From Davidsoniella eucalypti (lineage: Eukaryota; Ascomycota; Sordariomycetes; Microascales; Ceratocystidaceae): 64,000 bases of DNA. The stretch is from positions 124,001-188,000 of the forward strand of contig RMBW01000067.1 of assembly GCA_004009845.1 (NCBI GenBank), written 5' to 3'. Numbering within the stretch: the first letter of the stretch is position 1; every line of letters begins with the position of its first letter. The position numbers were made by a program, and so were the translations under genes. Positions 23,647 to 35,189 of the stretch are shown piece by piece. The notes under the pieces are model-generated. The model was not told the DNA's origin. It searched no databases and saw nothing but the letters and a program-made list of their open reading frames with translations.

Positions 23647-25395
23647 ATGAAAGCGCCGCCCATCATCCGCATCACCAACGGCACGTTTTTCCGCCACCAT
23701 CCGGCCTCTCATACGACGAAGCCCAACCCGGCACTATTTCCTCGCTTAACCTTCACTCTAGACTCTGCGCCGGGCAAGAACTGGGCCGTTGTCGGCCCGT
23801 CTCTGTCGGGCAAAACCACGCTCCTACAGGCCCTCCGAGGCCGCTTGATTGCCGAGCCGCCGACGGCCCGCAGTTTTCCGTATCTATCTACAGACGCTGT
23901 GCCTGACCGTCTGCGTACGCCGGCCAATGCTATCCAGTATGTGGGATTCGACGCCGATACCGGCGGTTCGTTGTCATCTGGGGTAACTACATCAGCCTAT
24001 CTCTCGGCGCGCTACGAGAGTCGGCGCGAAGAGACTGACTTCTCGCTACGTGACTATCTGTTAGGTAACACGGAGCTTAACCCGCTGCCGCAGATCCACG
24101 AAGACGGGTCTATTCCACAGGACTTGTTTGACCGTGTCGTCCGCGATCTACATCTGGAGCCCCTTCTGGAGATCCCCGTGGCCTTCCTGAGTAATGGCCA
24201 AGGGCGCCGCTCTCGCATTGCCCGGGCTCTACTTACGAGGCCGGAGGTTTTGCTTCTTGATGAGCCCTTCATGGGTCTCGATCCGCCAACTACTCGCTCT
24301 CTTAGCCCGCTTCTTCACTCGCTCGCTGCCCGTGCAAGCCCGCGTCTTATCTTGACTAACCGCCCGCAAGACCCCATTCCCAACTGGATCACGCACCTGG
24401 TTCTACTAAAGGACGACTGCCGCATCGCCGCTGTCGGCGAAAAGGAGTCTGTCCTGGGAAAAACTTCCTCGCATGCCTCTGCTGCTGTGCCTATTGTAGA
24501 CAGCGCGGTAGAGAAAGCCGCCGCACCTGTCAAGGGCAAGCCATTAGTTGAAATGCAGGGCTGCAAGGTTCGCTACGGCGACAAGACGGCCCTCGGAAAC
24601 TGGCCTGCTGGTCTTCACTGGACGGTGCGTCAAGGCGAGCGCTGGGCCGTCTTCGGGCCCAACGGGTCTGGTAAGACCACTGTCGTTTCGCTGCTCTGCT
24701 CTGATCATCCACAGGCATATTCTCTACCCATCCGCCTTTTTGAGCGCTCGCGGCTTCCCGAGCCCGGTGTCCCAGCCCTGACCTTTTGGGATATTCAGGC
24801 TCGTATCGGTCATTCCAGCCCCGAAGTTCACCAGCATATGCCCCGCACGTTGACTTTAAGGCAGACCATTGCAAATGCCTGGGCTCCGACTTTCCGTGCG
24901 CGAGCGAAGCTGCCCCCCGGTGCGGCTGAAAAGATCGATGCGGCCCTGCGTGCCTTTGAAAAGGAACTCAATCCTGAAGCAACGGCAGTCACGACGATCG
25001 ACGAAAACTCGAGCACGGCATGGGCTGATGACTATATTCTCGGTCAAGTTTCCTTCAGTGCTCAGCGCGTGGCCCTGCTTCTCCGTGCCGTCGTCAAGAA
25101 TCCAGACATCGTCGTGCTAGACGAGGCCTTTAGCGGCATGGACGATACGGTGCGTGATAAGTGCATGCGGCTACTGCGCGATGGCCCAGATAGCGGTATT
25201 GGCAAGTTACTGGCGGGACTACAGGCACATCAGGCCATGATCTGTATCAGCCATATTCGTGAGGAAGTGCCAGATTCTGTGCGGGAGTGGATGTGTCTTC
25301 CCGAAGCAAATTCAGGCCTCGAAGCGAGATTTGGTCGGTTGGATGGCCCACTAGGAACAAACGAGAAAAGATGGAAGGATATTTGGAATATGTAG
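23647..25395 (+). CDS. Soluble protein with two ABC-ATPase domains (yeast YDR061W-like)
   Basis: Single exon, 582 residues, with no membrane spans. NBD1 has Walker A GPSLSGKTTL, signature LSNGQGRRSRIARALL and Walker B VLLLDEPFMGLD. Its H-loop position reads LILTNRP, with no His. NBD2 has Walker A GPNGSGKTTV, a strongly altered signature (SFSAQRVALLLRAV), Walker B IVVLDEAFSGMD and H-loop ISHIREE. This tandem layout without transmembrane domains matches the YDR061W/ModF-like group, whose role is unknown. The ATG at 23647 is chosen because residues before it in the open frame (from 23398) are not ABC-like and the ATG has an A at -3-type context (GCCATGA). Asymmetric motifs suggest one active and one degenerate ATP site. 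Confidence 0.85.
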   Translation: MKAPPIIRITNGTFFRHHPASHTTKPNPALFPRLTFTLDSAPGKNWAVVGPSLSGKTTLLQALRGRLIAEPPTARSFPYLSTDAVPDRLRTPANAIQYVGFDADTGGSLSSGVTTSAYLSARYESRREETDFSLRDYLLGNTELNPLPQIHEDGSIPQDLFDRVVRDLHLEPLLEIPVAFLSNGQGRRSRIARALLTRPEVLLLDEPFMGLDPPTTRSLSPLLHSLAARASPRLILTNRPQDPIPNWITHLVLLKDDCRIAAVGEKESVLGKTSSHASAAVPIVDSAVEKAAAPVKGKPLVEMQGCKVRYGDKTALGNWPAGLHWTVRQGERWAVFGPNGSGKTTVVSLLCSDHPQAYSLPIRLFERSRLPEPGVPALTFWDIQARIGHSSPEVHQHMPRTLTLRQTIANAWAPTFRARAKLPPGAAEKIDAALRAFEKELNPEATAVTTIDENSSTAWADDYILGQVSFSAQRVALLLRAVVKNPDIVVLDEAFSGMDDTVRDKCMRLLRDGPDSGIGKLLAGLQAHQAMICISHIREEVPDSVREWMCLPEANSGLEARFGRLDGPLGTNEKRWKDIWNM

Positions 25396-26303
25396 ATACA
25401 AAGACAGCTTACAGTCAGCTGTCGTTATGGGTTGAGCTCGAGTTACACGAAGTGGCAACATAACCTTGAGGCAATAAATCATTAGTACAGCATTTCACTT
25501 AACGATAAGAAAAGACAATGATTATAGTAGTTTATGTATTGATTTGTTGTTATTCCGCCCGAAAACAAAGATAATAAAGAGTCATTCATAACCGTCATTG
25601 CCTTTTTTTTTCATGATATAACAAACCATGCTGACAAAATAATATCTGTTTTCTTTGGGCGTGAATAAAGGAGATAAGATGCAAAATAAAATAAAAGATA
25701 ATGTAGTAATAATCATAATAATAAATAGATGGAAGAGTTGAGAGTTGGGTTTGTTTGGCTTCCACGGCCGGTCGGGAGACTCGCTAGAACAAGAAAAAAA
25801 AAAATCATGAAATAAATGAAATGATAGACCAAAAAAAAAAAAGATAGGAAAACGTTATGTTTTAAAATCGCCCAAAAAAACATCAAGACCCATGAATAAA
25901 AAATAAAAATGAAACATTAAAACAAACATAAACATGAACAATGGAATTATCAAATAACAGGTCCGTTTTTCCCATGAGCCGTTTTCCCTTTTTCCATTTT
26001 TTTTTGAGAGCCCCGAACGCCGTGGTGAAAAATAAAAGAAGAAAAAAAACAAGATGCAAATGTTACCCTGCCCCCCCCCGAATAAAAAAGAAGTGAATAG
26101 AAGAGAAAGATATAACATAGAAAGGGTATCATCAACAAGTCTCAAACTAATTAACTAGAAAAGTAACTGGAAGAGCCAAGTTTGTCGTAGATGCCTCCTT
26201 AAAAAGAGAGCCATACTAAAAAAAAAAGAAGAAAAAAAGAATGATAAAGATGAAGTTATAAGTAGAAAGACGATGTTGGCTTTTGAGAAAAAGACCGTGA
26301 TTT
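25396..26303. other. Convergent spacer ABC ATPase / PPR gene
   Basis: A 0.9-kb very AT-rich spacer with A runs on the plus strand (near 25793-25802, 25832-25842, 26219-26230), as expected for convergent 3' ends. No gene seen. Confidence 0.5.
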
Positions 26304-29300
26304 TTAGTTGAGGAGTTCTAGCACCTTGTTGTTGACGGCACTAGGATATCCACGGCTCAACATCTCCATGACGATGGCATTAGCGTTTTCCCGCTGATCA
26401 GACGCCAGGTAAGCGCGAGCCATAGCCTCATACGTGCTCGGCTCCCGGTTTTCCCGGCCAATAGCCTCGAAAATAGCATGGGCACGCTCAATCTTACCAG
26501 CCACAGCCCAGCCATGAATCAACGTGTTGGCAATATACGGAGTCAACTCGACATTACGACGACGCATCATGCCCAGCAGTTGCTCGGTATCGGCGACGCG
26601 GTGGTTGGCCACGAGACCCTCGAAGAGAGCTTGGAAGAGACTGGCGTTGACTGGTACGCTACGGTCTGCGAGGACGGCGTCGAAGACGGCACGTGCGCCG
26701 CTGACGTCGTGCATCACGCAGCCGCGGGCGTGGATTAGCGATGCGTAGTGGATCGGCTCAGGCTTCATACCAGCGGCCCGCATCTCGTTCAGAACGGCCT
26801 GGGCAGAGGAGAAGTCTAGCGGGTCGAGCGTGGCGTGGGTGTCGATGAGGAGCTTGTATGTGTGCGAAGTAGGCGCGATTCCCTTGGCCTGCATGCGCTT
26901 GTAGTATGCCAGAACCTTGGCCTTGTCGTGCTTGGTGGTCAGAAAGAACTGCATCATGCTGTTGTATGGGGCAGGTCTGGCCTTGTAGTTGGGCATAGAC
27001 TCCATCTCGTCGAACAGCTCTTCGGCAAACCTCTCGTCACTCACACGGCACAGGGCGTTAACAATGGTTCCGTACGTCACCGACGTCGGCTTGATGCCGA
27101 GGGCACGCATCTCAGAAAAGTACAGCAAGCAGTCATCGATACGACGGGCCTTGCCAAGCTTTCCAATCAGGGCGTTGTAAAGGAACGAGCTGGGCTCGAC
27201 ACCCTCGGTCTTGGCACGCAAGAAGATCTTGACAGCCTCGGACGCCTCATCAAAAGTCTTGATTGACTCCTTCAGGGTCGTGATATACAGGCCGTAGGTG
27301 TTGGCTGAGGGAGTAGCACCAATCTCCAGCAACTGCTGGTGGTACTCCTCGGCAGCCACGCGATCACCAATGTTCAACGACGCGCCAATCATAGCATCAA
27401 GGATCGAAGACCATCCGTAGCGGACAACGGCATATTGAGGCTGTAGCGGGACATCGCTATGAGCCATGCCAAGAATCTCAAGACACATGCCCATGCTGCC
27501 CTCACGTGACGCGGCAGCAATCAGCTTAGCATACGTAATGTAGCGGGGGTGACGGCCGGCACGACGCATGTTCCGGAAACGAGTCATGGCATCAGCAAGA
27601 CGGGAACCCTTGCGACCATGAGTGCCCTCCAACTCGTCCGAAATGAGAGTGGAACCCTTGTAATCGGTGTTATGGGCATAAGGGTCGGAGGTATCCTCCA
27701 AGTTAGAGACTGTGGTGGGCGCAGTAGTGAAAGAAGGGGCGCTAGTCAGGGCGGAAACAGACCGAGTATCGCGAGAATCGACAATGTTGCGAGACTGCAT
27801 GTATTGCGTAATGAAGTGAATGCCCTCGTCGATCTGGTCGACCAGGTTGGCGAGATTATCGCTGTTCAACGCCTTGATACGCTCAAACATGATCTCCGAC
27901 TGAGTTAGGCCTTCAGCGACCTGGCCAGAGCCTATCATGGCCACGGCAAACATGACGGTGGGCTCGATCATATCCGCAGTAGGTTGGATGTCTGGACGGC
28001 ACAGCGTGTTCCAGAACTTGATAGCGGACGAGACCTCGCCAGATCGCACACTCAGGGCGAGCATAGCAGCCGCGGGGGTGGCAATGTCGGCATAGTTGCT
28101 GGTGATGTTTTCAAAGGCAGCTATGGCGGCGTTCCATTTGTTGTTGTCGGCAGCGGCAGTGGCAACCTTGGCCATGGCCTCGGCACGAACAGACGACTTG
28201 AGACTCTGAGCCCACTCGAGGGCCTTGTCGTACATGCCACGGTCGATGCAGGCCTTGACCAAGCCCAGGTTCACAAGTGCTTCTTGAATAGCAGCACTGT
28301 CGGCTCCGTGGAGCTCGACGATTTTCTTGTAGAAAGTTATGGCATTGTCAGACTTGTCGGCCACGATGTAGCTGTAGATGACGGAGGCATAGACCTCTGC
28401 GTCGAAACGACCAACCAAGGACTCCTGGCCATCATCACAGCGGATGGCCAGCTGCTTGTACTCGTTGTAGCATTCGACAGCGCTCCTCAAGTCGCCCGAT
28501 GAGCCGTAGGCAGTGATCATGAGAGGGAACATGTCGGCGTAGGGCGTGACATTCTGCGTCTCCATGTACTCGAAAGCCTTGAGCATGTCTGATAGGCGGC
28601 CAGTGGTAGCGCAGGCCGAGATGAGCTGGTTGTAAGTCTCGGACGAGTAGGCAGCGCGCTGGGTGCGAATGGACTCGGTGAAAAGCTTAATGGCAAAGTC
28701 AAGACGGTCATCCTCGGAGAGAATGGCGTCCTCGAGCTCTTGCGAGGCGAACATGAACTTGCCAGCCTCTTCCATGCCACCAAAGCGCACGCGCTTGGTC
28801 TCTAGCTGAGACTTCTTGGTGCTGATTTCCAGGGACCGAGTAGCGAGCAGGCCAACTAGGATGTCGTAGGTGTCGCTATCGGGAGCCACGCGGCGGCGCA
28901 GCATATCAGCGTATACCTCGAGAGACTTGGACAGCACCTCACTTCTGTCAGAGGGGATGTGCATGGCAGCCATCAGCAGGGCGTTGTAGGCACTAGCCAG
29001 AGGGCGGATCTGGGCGACCAGCATGGCCTCGAAGACAGCGGGGATCTCGGGGTAGCGGCCGGCCTTGGACAGGCTCATGAGATGGTCGGCATAGGCGACA
29101 GCCTGGTGGTCTACTACTGGCGGCTGTATTTGAGGGGCACGCACGGGCGAGCGGGTCCGCGGCACAGCAGGAGTGTGTGTATATGAAGGGACACCGACAG
29201 AGGCGGCACGAGAGGCTACGGCCGAGTGGTCAGAGACGTCACCCAGCGACTCCTGGTCCTGCCTTTGGCGAGCCTCCAGTTCTTTGTGGAGGGCTGCGTC

Positions 29301-29831
29301 AATGTGGGCCAGGGCAGCCTCGTCGGCCGGAGTGTAGCGGCCGGGCGGAGTGTGAACGTCGTCATCGTTCTCGTCCAGAATGGCACATTCGTTGTCATGG
29401 CCGGGACGGGCGTCACCCAGCAAGATGGCAGCCGGCGTGGGCTTCCACTCGATGCGCTTCTGGAACTCGAACTGAGTCCATTCCTCGAGGGCATCCTCGG
29501 TGGGCTCTTCGGCGGCCTCGTCCCGCTGCTGCTTCAGGGCCTCGAAGTAGGCGTCTAGCCCGCCATGGCCTAGGCCTCGGTCATGGAAGTGGTCATGGGC
29601 GGCAGCGAGTCCGGTGGTGTGGCGCTCGGTGTGGAAGGCGTTCTTGAGCTGGAGAGTGTGGAGGCGGCTGATGCGGTTGCTACTCCGCTTGGCAAACGAG
29701 GGCCGGTTCTGCGAGTTGAGAAGATGCGGATGGGTGGCGGCGATGACACTCTGCGCGTAGCCGTGAGTAACAGACTTTGATAATCCTTGGCGGATGAACT
29801 GTTGGTAGAGGGAGGAGTAGATGGTAGGCAT
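26304..29831 (-). CDS. Mitochondrial pentatricopeptide repeat (PPR) protein, CYA-5-like
   Basis: Single exon, 1175 residues. The N-terminus is rich in S, R, H and Q with few acids, as in mitochondrial targeting sequences. An acidic linker follows at about residues 105-180, then PPR-type helix pairs from about 240 to the end. Clear repeats include LASAYNALLMAAMHIP, SFLYNALIGKLGKARRI, TSVTYGTIVNALCRV and TSHTYKLLIDTHATL. Fungal PPR proteins of this size include the COX1-mRNA factor CYA-5/Pet309, so a role in mitochondrial mRNA translation or stability is the likeliest, by family. I cannot separate CYA-5 from other long fungal PPR proteins without a search. Long antisense open frames inside it are shadows. 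Confidence 0.85.
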   Translation of the reverse strand: MPTIYSSLYQQFIRQGLSKSVTHGYAQSVIAATHPHLLNSQNRPSFAKRSSNRISRLHTLQLKNAFHTERHTTGLAAAHDHFHDRGLGHGGLDAYFEALKQQRDEAAEEPTEDALEEWTQFEFQKRIEWKPTPAAILLGDARPGHDNECAILDENDDDVHTPPGRYTPADEAALAHIDAALHKELEARQRQDQESLGDVSDHSAVASRAASVGVPSYTHTPAVPRTRSPVRAPQIQPPVVDHQAVAYADHLMSLSKAGRYPEIPAVFEAMLVAQIRPLASAYNALLMAAMHIPSDRSEVLSKSLEVYADMLRRRVAPDSDTYDILVGLLATRSLEISTKKSQLETKRVRFGGMEEAGKFMFASQELEDAILSEDDRLDFAIKLFTESIRTQRAAYSSETYNQLISACATTGRLSDMLKAFEYMETQNVTPYADMFPLMITAYGSSGDLRSAVECYNEYKQLAIRCDDGQESLVGRFDAEVYASVIYSYIVADKSDNAITFYKKIVELHGADSAAIQEALVNLGLVKACIDRGMYDKALEWAQSLKSSVRAEAMAKVATAAADNNKWNAAIAAFENITSNYADIATPAAAMLALSVRSGEVSSAIKFWNTLCRPDIQPTADMIEPTVMFAVAMIGSGQVAEGLTQSEIMFERIKALNSDNLANLVDQIDEGIHFITQYMQSRNIVDSRDTRSVSALTSAPSFTTAPTTVSNLEDTSDPYAHNTDYKGSTLISDELEGTHGRKGSRLADAMTRFRNMRRAGRHPRYITYAKLIAAASREGSMGMCLEILGMAHSDVPLQPQYAVVRYGWSSILDAMIGASLNIGDRVAAEEYHQQLLEIGATPSANTYGLYITTLKESIKTFDEASEAVKIFLRAKTEGVEPSSFLYNALIGKLGKARRIDDCLLYFSEMRALGIKPTSVTYGTIVNALCRVSDERFAEELFDEMESMPNYKARPAPYNSMMQFFLTTKHDKAKVLAYYKRMQAKGIAPTSHTYKLLIDTHATLDPLDFSSAQAVLNEMRAAGMKPEPIHYASLIHARGCVMHDVSGARAVFDAVLADRSVPVNASLFQALFEGLVANHRVADTEQLLGMMRRRNVELTPYIANTLIHGWAVAGKIERAHAIFEAIGRENREPSTYEAMARAYLASDQRENANAIVMEMLSRGYPSAVNNKVLELLN

Positions 29832-32800
29832 TTAGACGAGACCAATGCTGGAGAAGGAGGACTGCGAGGGTGGGAGGCGTTAGTATCAACATGGTTGTCC
29901 AGCTGTGTTTCTCCGAGTTATGAATGCCTGTACACTTATGAACGACTTACAGGTTAAGAGAATTGGAAGCTGAGATGCAGGTTCATTTGACAGCTTGGCT
30001 AGCCGTCAAACGAGCGCGCTTGTTCAATTGAAGGGGCGGAGGGGCGGTGGGTTAAAGAACGACGGTGAGAACAGTCCCTTTCTGAACGAAGGACTGGAAG
30101 ACTCGAGTAGACCGGTCTGGCGATGAGAAGCAGGTGAATGCAACAGATATGAACAGAGCAGAGCAGAAGGAGAAGAGAAGAGAAAAAAATATCGAGAGCA
30201 GGGGAGAGGAGGAGGGCAGCATAAGAACAAACGAGAAGCGCTTGTTCCCGGTAATGCAGGCCAGATACGTTCCAGGCGGGTGCTTACAGGCGACTACAGC
30301 GCTGTAGCGCAGCAAAGGGCCCCTGTAGCGCCTGGAGCTTCAGCGCCCTTCATAGCGCTGCAGTGGATGCATAAGTGACTCCTTCAAGGATCCAGTTCTG
30401 CCGCTCTGGTGTTTTTTTTTTTTTTTTTTTTTTTTTTGTTTCCCATATTTTTTTGTTTGTCAATTTTAACCCAGTTGGGACACAAGTGGAGCCCACAGCA
30501 GCAAAACAAACAGCAACAAGTAAAGTCTTTACGGCAGAATTAGGCGGTGTTGTTTGCTAGACGTGTATCAAACCCTGCTTACACATCCATTTAAGTACTA
30601 ACTACACCGGGTCCTCTAGACAAAGAAGTCGCTAGAAGATACGACACGCTAAGAAAATAAAGAAGAAGAAAAAATAGCGGCTCTAATTACGGCGGCTTTT
30701 TCTCTAGCTCACAGCGATTTATAATAGCTTCGGCTTTAGCAGTCAACTTTTAGCTCATTCAACTCGTACTAGCAAAGCTGCCTTCTTTTTCCCTTCTTCT
30801 TCATAGAAATCAGTCTAGACCAAAATCAATCACCACTACAGCTAACATATCTTGCTTCTTTGTTTTTTTTTTCTACTTTACTAGGGTCGGAGACGGCGGA
30901 CGGGGAGAAACGGAAGGAAGAAAAGTTTTTTTTTTCCGTGTTTTGTTATATCTTGCTAGGGCAACAACCAAGATTGACTCAGTCAAATTCGTCGCTCTTG
31001 TCTTGTTAGGAATTTTGCGCGTCTTTTATGTGACAGGCTTAACAAACATTTCTTAATGAAAAAAAAAGCAGGGTTTATTATTTATTTTATATTTTTCGGC
31101 AGACTTCGGAAATGATTTTGTGTGCTTATTCCAAAGAATGTGCGTGTGCCTTTTTTCTCTTATTTTTCTTATTTGACTGTGAATGGAAACCTCAGCTTAG
31201 AGAAATTAATGAACAAGCATGTTTTTTCCCCTTCACTGAGCGCTGTGACGTCTTTGTTTTCTTCCTCTTGCCTGCTCTCAATTAAAGATGGCAGGTAAAA
31301 GAATAAACAAAAGGCTGGCATTAGTCTCGCTATGAGCAGCCGAGAAAGAAATGTCGCAATAGCCCATTCTATAGATTTCGTCTATCTTTGACTTCTTCGC
31401 CGTTCTTCTTTATTCTCAACGAATTTTTACTTTCGGGTGTCATTGGCCTATCTCGGCATCCTGCTCACCTTAATTTCCCCAGCAGAACGAGCACCGGTAA
31501 ATATCCCAGCAAAGCCGCGTTGTCCTTCGAGTCGTTTTTTATCCGTTCTTTTAGCTTCGCAGATATTCGGTACAACAAGGCTGGCAGTTCTATATCCATG
31601 ACCTACTCGTTATCAGTCATGATTTACACCAGTCTTGATGATGCTGTATTCATATACTCTCAGAACCCCGCAATCTACATATCTACAGTGCACACATAAA
31701 CGCGAATCCATCTGACGATAGATAACAAGTGGCTGATATGTTGTATCAGCAATATATATTCATCTGTCAGGTGGCAGCTTGACGCAAGGGGCGTTTCTGC
31801 ATTGACTATTCTTTCTGTTCGGCTTACTATCGAACTTCACGGGATCGGCAGATATCTTGCCGTACGAGTTGCATCGTTCCAGACACAAATCAAAGGCATA
31901 CACAACTACAGCTACTAAGTATCAATATATCAAGCACATAGCTGGGACTCCTCTTCTCCAAAATGATAGTGCCATTATCTACAAAGTCTACAGAGTACTT
32001 GGCTCGCGGATCACCGGAGCAGAGCATGAAAAGCTACAGCCAAGCGGATTTCCGGATGGATGGCTAGGCGGCTATAAGGTCTGAACTCCTGCAACTATAA
32101 TACTACAAACATTCCCCTTGGTGGGGAAAGATTTCTTGTACCAACCATTTGATACCAATAACAGGTAGATAAGCTCACGTCAGACAGATACCCAAAATCA
32201 GTCGTCCATCCTGTATATGGATACCGCCATATGTTGTTATACAATGTACAAATGTGGTTTATACCATCCCATTAATGTCATCTTTTCTTTCCTTTTGCTC
32301 AGTTTTATTGCTTCTTTTCGCTACCGCCCATTGTGGCCTTGGGGGCCCTTCACTTATCATACTTCAAATGCTACCCCAGAATATATGTATTATATTAATG
32401 TATATGTAGCATCTATGGTTTCTCTGGCTCGATCCGATATCTAGCACTAAATATTGAGCCAAGATTCAAGGGATCAATAATACGCTTGCGAAAGCCCAGT
32501 CTTCCTATATGCGTATATATACAAATAATAGGATGTCATCTATGCCTCGGGATCTCACGACCAATTGACCGAGTTCATTCAAGTGACTCAAAGTTTCTTG
32601 TTTTATCAACCCAGAAGTCCGAGTCATGAACGAAGGTTTTTGATGGATTTATCTTTTAGAACCGATTACTAGTTAGGGTTTACCATAAGGGTATGATGTC
32701 GATACAGCCCGGAGCCGAACAACGCTCAGACAACGTTCCATATATGTATAGATATATGTAGTTATATAACTTTGTCAATAGAGTTCATATTTATACAGAG

Positions 32801-34446
32801 ATTTCTGAGGATGAGAGAAAATACTACAATATAGTCCCATAACAGCGAATGGCAGCACACCTCATATCGTGTTTTCTTGGAGATAACTACATAATACGAC
32901 TATCTCTTCAACTTGTTTATTTTCTTGAAGGCCAAGTAAGATACTTCTTCTTCGTAGGTCCGTTAGTCCGTCAAGTCAGCTTTAGATGATTTCATCTATG
33001 TTATCAACTGATTTGATGGGATCCCAGTAAACAGAGGGCTAGTTATCAAACTTTGACCTGCCGTGCTCTCACACGAGGAGTGGTGAACGAATGATAATAA
33101 TTCTAAAATATTGGCAAAATACAAAGGAGAAAAAAAAAAGCTTGGACTTTATTGTTCTAATAGTCGCCTATCGTTGGTTTTTCTTCAAAGGCATCAACAA
33201 ATATCGTAAACGAGATGAACAAAACTTTGAGATTTTATATACGCTCTTTGTTTTTTCCACATCATAGAAATAGAAACAGAAATAGAATCAACGGCTCGTC
33301 ATTGCTCTGAACACAAACGATTTAGGCGAACTTGCGTCATCTAGTTTTGTACGGATTAAAACAGGGCTTCTTCTTTTTTCTCTTTTTTTTCTTTTTCCAG
33401 GCGGCTGACATGGAGTTAGGGCTAAACCGGAACGGAAAAATCATCTCATGGGTTGTAAATCAATACAGATGTTACATATGTAATGCTTGGGTAGTAATAC
33501 ATATCCTAGTTACTGATATGTAAGTCCGTTTTCTGCAATTTTTTCATGATTTTCTGAGGCACCAATCCGGCTTTAGGCCACCAACTAACGTTCAAAGAAC
33601 CAGAAACGAAAAATACGCGGCATCAATTCGCTATAAAAGTACAAATGCATGTAAAATTCTATCAGACAAGACACCACTTAGACGAGCCGTTCGTTGCCAC
33701 ATTTCCTTCACCGCTGTACTGAAAATAGTCAATCCACATCTACATTTATGTGGCTATGTATATGAGTGAAAAAAAATGAATATAAGGCTCGCTTCAATAC
33801 AAGCGAACGGAGAAAACAACGACAATAACAAATTAGAGAAACAAAAAGAAGAGAACAGGTATATGCTACGTGACTTATATAAGTAAATCGGGAAATCTTC
33901 TAGACTAATGGTGTGTTAGCGTATAGTCTTCGTATGTAACATGTATCTTGAATTGAATTGTGGCAAAAGACACGAAAAGAGAACTGTACCTACATATGTT
34001 CAGCAGTATTGTGATCATAACCCATAGGGTTAGTTAGCATTAGTTCAAGATGGCAAAAAAGCCACAAATGCACAAACTGTGACTGGTAAAATCTCATATA
34101 TCAATCTAAGATGATCGCGAATTCAACTCCACCAATAAGCGCCTTGCTGTCCTTTTCTACAACCAAAAAAAAAAAAAAAAAAAACAATCGACTTGTTTAT
34201 TTTTGGCTCTTCGAATCACATAGATAATAGGCATGCTGTTTAGAAAAAAAATAAAACATATGTAGTTTTTTGTCTTGTCTCTTGTCCCGCTTTCTTTGAC
34301 CGTATTTTTTTCGATCTGAGAAATGATAGAAACCATGACTTGACGATGATCCTCCTCAACTCCCGAAGGTACTCCGAGATCAGGATTGCAAATGGATTTG
34401 TCCGTTTGATCTTTTTTTATTTTGCTGATGAGTAATACAATCATCT
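29832..34446. other. 4.6-kb gene-poor spacer upstream of the PPR gene
   Basis: No credible coding region, tRNA or rRNA found on either strand. It contains a T run at about 30412-30437, repeated AGCGC motifs at 30294-30360 with a perfect CTACAGCGCTGTAG palindrome, and many A/T tracts. The left 0.4 kb should hold the PPR promoter. It borders the accessory island on the right. Confidence 0.5.
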
Positions 34447-34834
34447 AAATTATGCTAGCCATCCCCGATCTCTTTCTGCAGTTGGTCACGTCGAATTGCA
34501 TCTAGCATTACGGAGCCTCCAGATGCAAGGATGCCATGATGTGCCTGCGGATTGTCGTCGTCTCGTGTTGGTCTAGGAGATTCCCACTCTTTAGGACCAG
34601 AGTCACAGGTAGGGAAAGGGAATTCTTGTTGATGGATGTGTTCTGGTCGAGCACCCATTCCCACCAAAAGCATGAGCCGCAGGATATAGGGAAGTCTCGC
34701 GGCATACTACTAGTAGCTACGGCCGCCTGTGTTTGACCACCAGATGCTAAGAAAGTTAAGACAACATTGTGCACTCCAATGCGTCCAAAAGTATAGACAG
34801 TCAAACTTGCAGAGGCCTGGTTTGTGGTAGTCAT
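34447..34834 (-). pseudogene. Relic of a PNP_UDP (nucleoside phosphorylase-like) domain from a fungal NLR-type protein
   Basis: Two overlapping minus frames carry consecutive pieces of the purine-nucleoside-phosphorylase-like domain that heads many fungal NACHT/ankyrin and NACHT/TPR proteins. The first reads YTFGRIGVHNVVLTFL then ATSSMPRDFP. The second, in another frame, reads LMLLVGMGARPE, matching the usual GLMVGIGGG segment. It continues into RDDDNPQAHHGILASGGSV and a helix MLDAIRRDQLQKEIGDG before a stop. The frame change lies near 34690, and a stretch expected between the second and third blocks is missing. No effector or repeat domain follows. This is a decayed fragment at the edge of the accessory island. 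Confidence 0.7.
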
Positions 34835-34999
34835 CTTCAATTTATGAAATGATAGCACTTACCCAACTCTTGTGGCTTTTTAGGCCTGCGCCGTCACATT
34901 TGTAGTTATAGACTTTGGTTATGCGTGATAATGGGGAAATCACGGAAAAGTAGGGAAAAAATGTATAGCCTCTCGCCGGCTGATAGCAAGACAGTTTTC

Positions 35000-35070
35000 T
35001 CCGATACGGGGAATCGAACCCCGGCCTTCTCGGTGAGAGCGAGATATCCTAGCCCCTAGACCATATCGGA
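35000..35070 (-). tRNA. tRNA-Glu (anticodon CTC)
   Basis: A 71-nt cloverleaf: acceptor TCCGATA pairs with TATCGGA, anticodon arm TCTCG-CTCTCAC-CGAGA gives CTC, and the T arm is CGGGG-TTCGATT-CCCCG. No intron. It lies 0.1-0.2 kb downstream of the reverse-transcriptase relic on the same strand. Confidence 0.95.
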
Positions 35071-35189
35071 TTGACTTGGTGTTTCGGGGCTTACCGTAAG
35101 CTATACAAGGAAGCTCGGCCGTCAGCCCGGGAGTTAGCCGGAGGTAGATGCCGATGACGGCAACGAGCCAACAGGCACTCGAACAAGAC

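Noticed and set aside
27984..28502. 172-codon plus-strand frame opposite the PPR gene (also 29177-29647 and 26835-27266)
   Set aside because: Antisense shadows of a clear coding gene; repetitive Val/Gly/Asp composition reflects the codon bias of the PPR strand.
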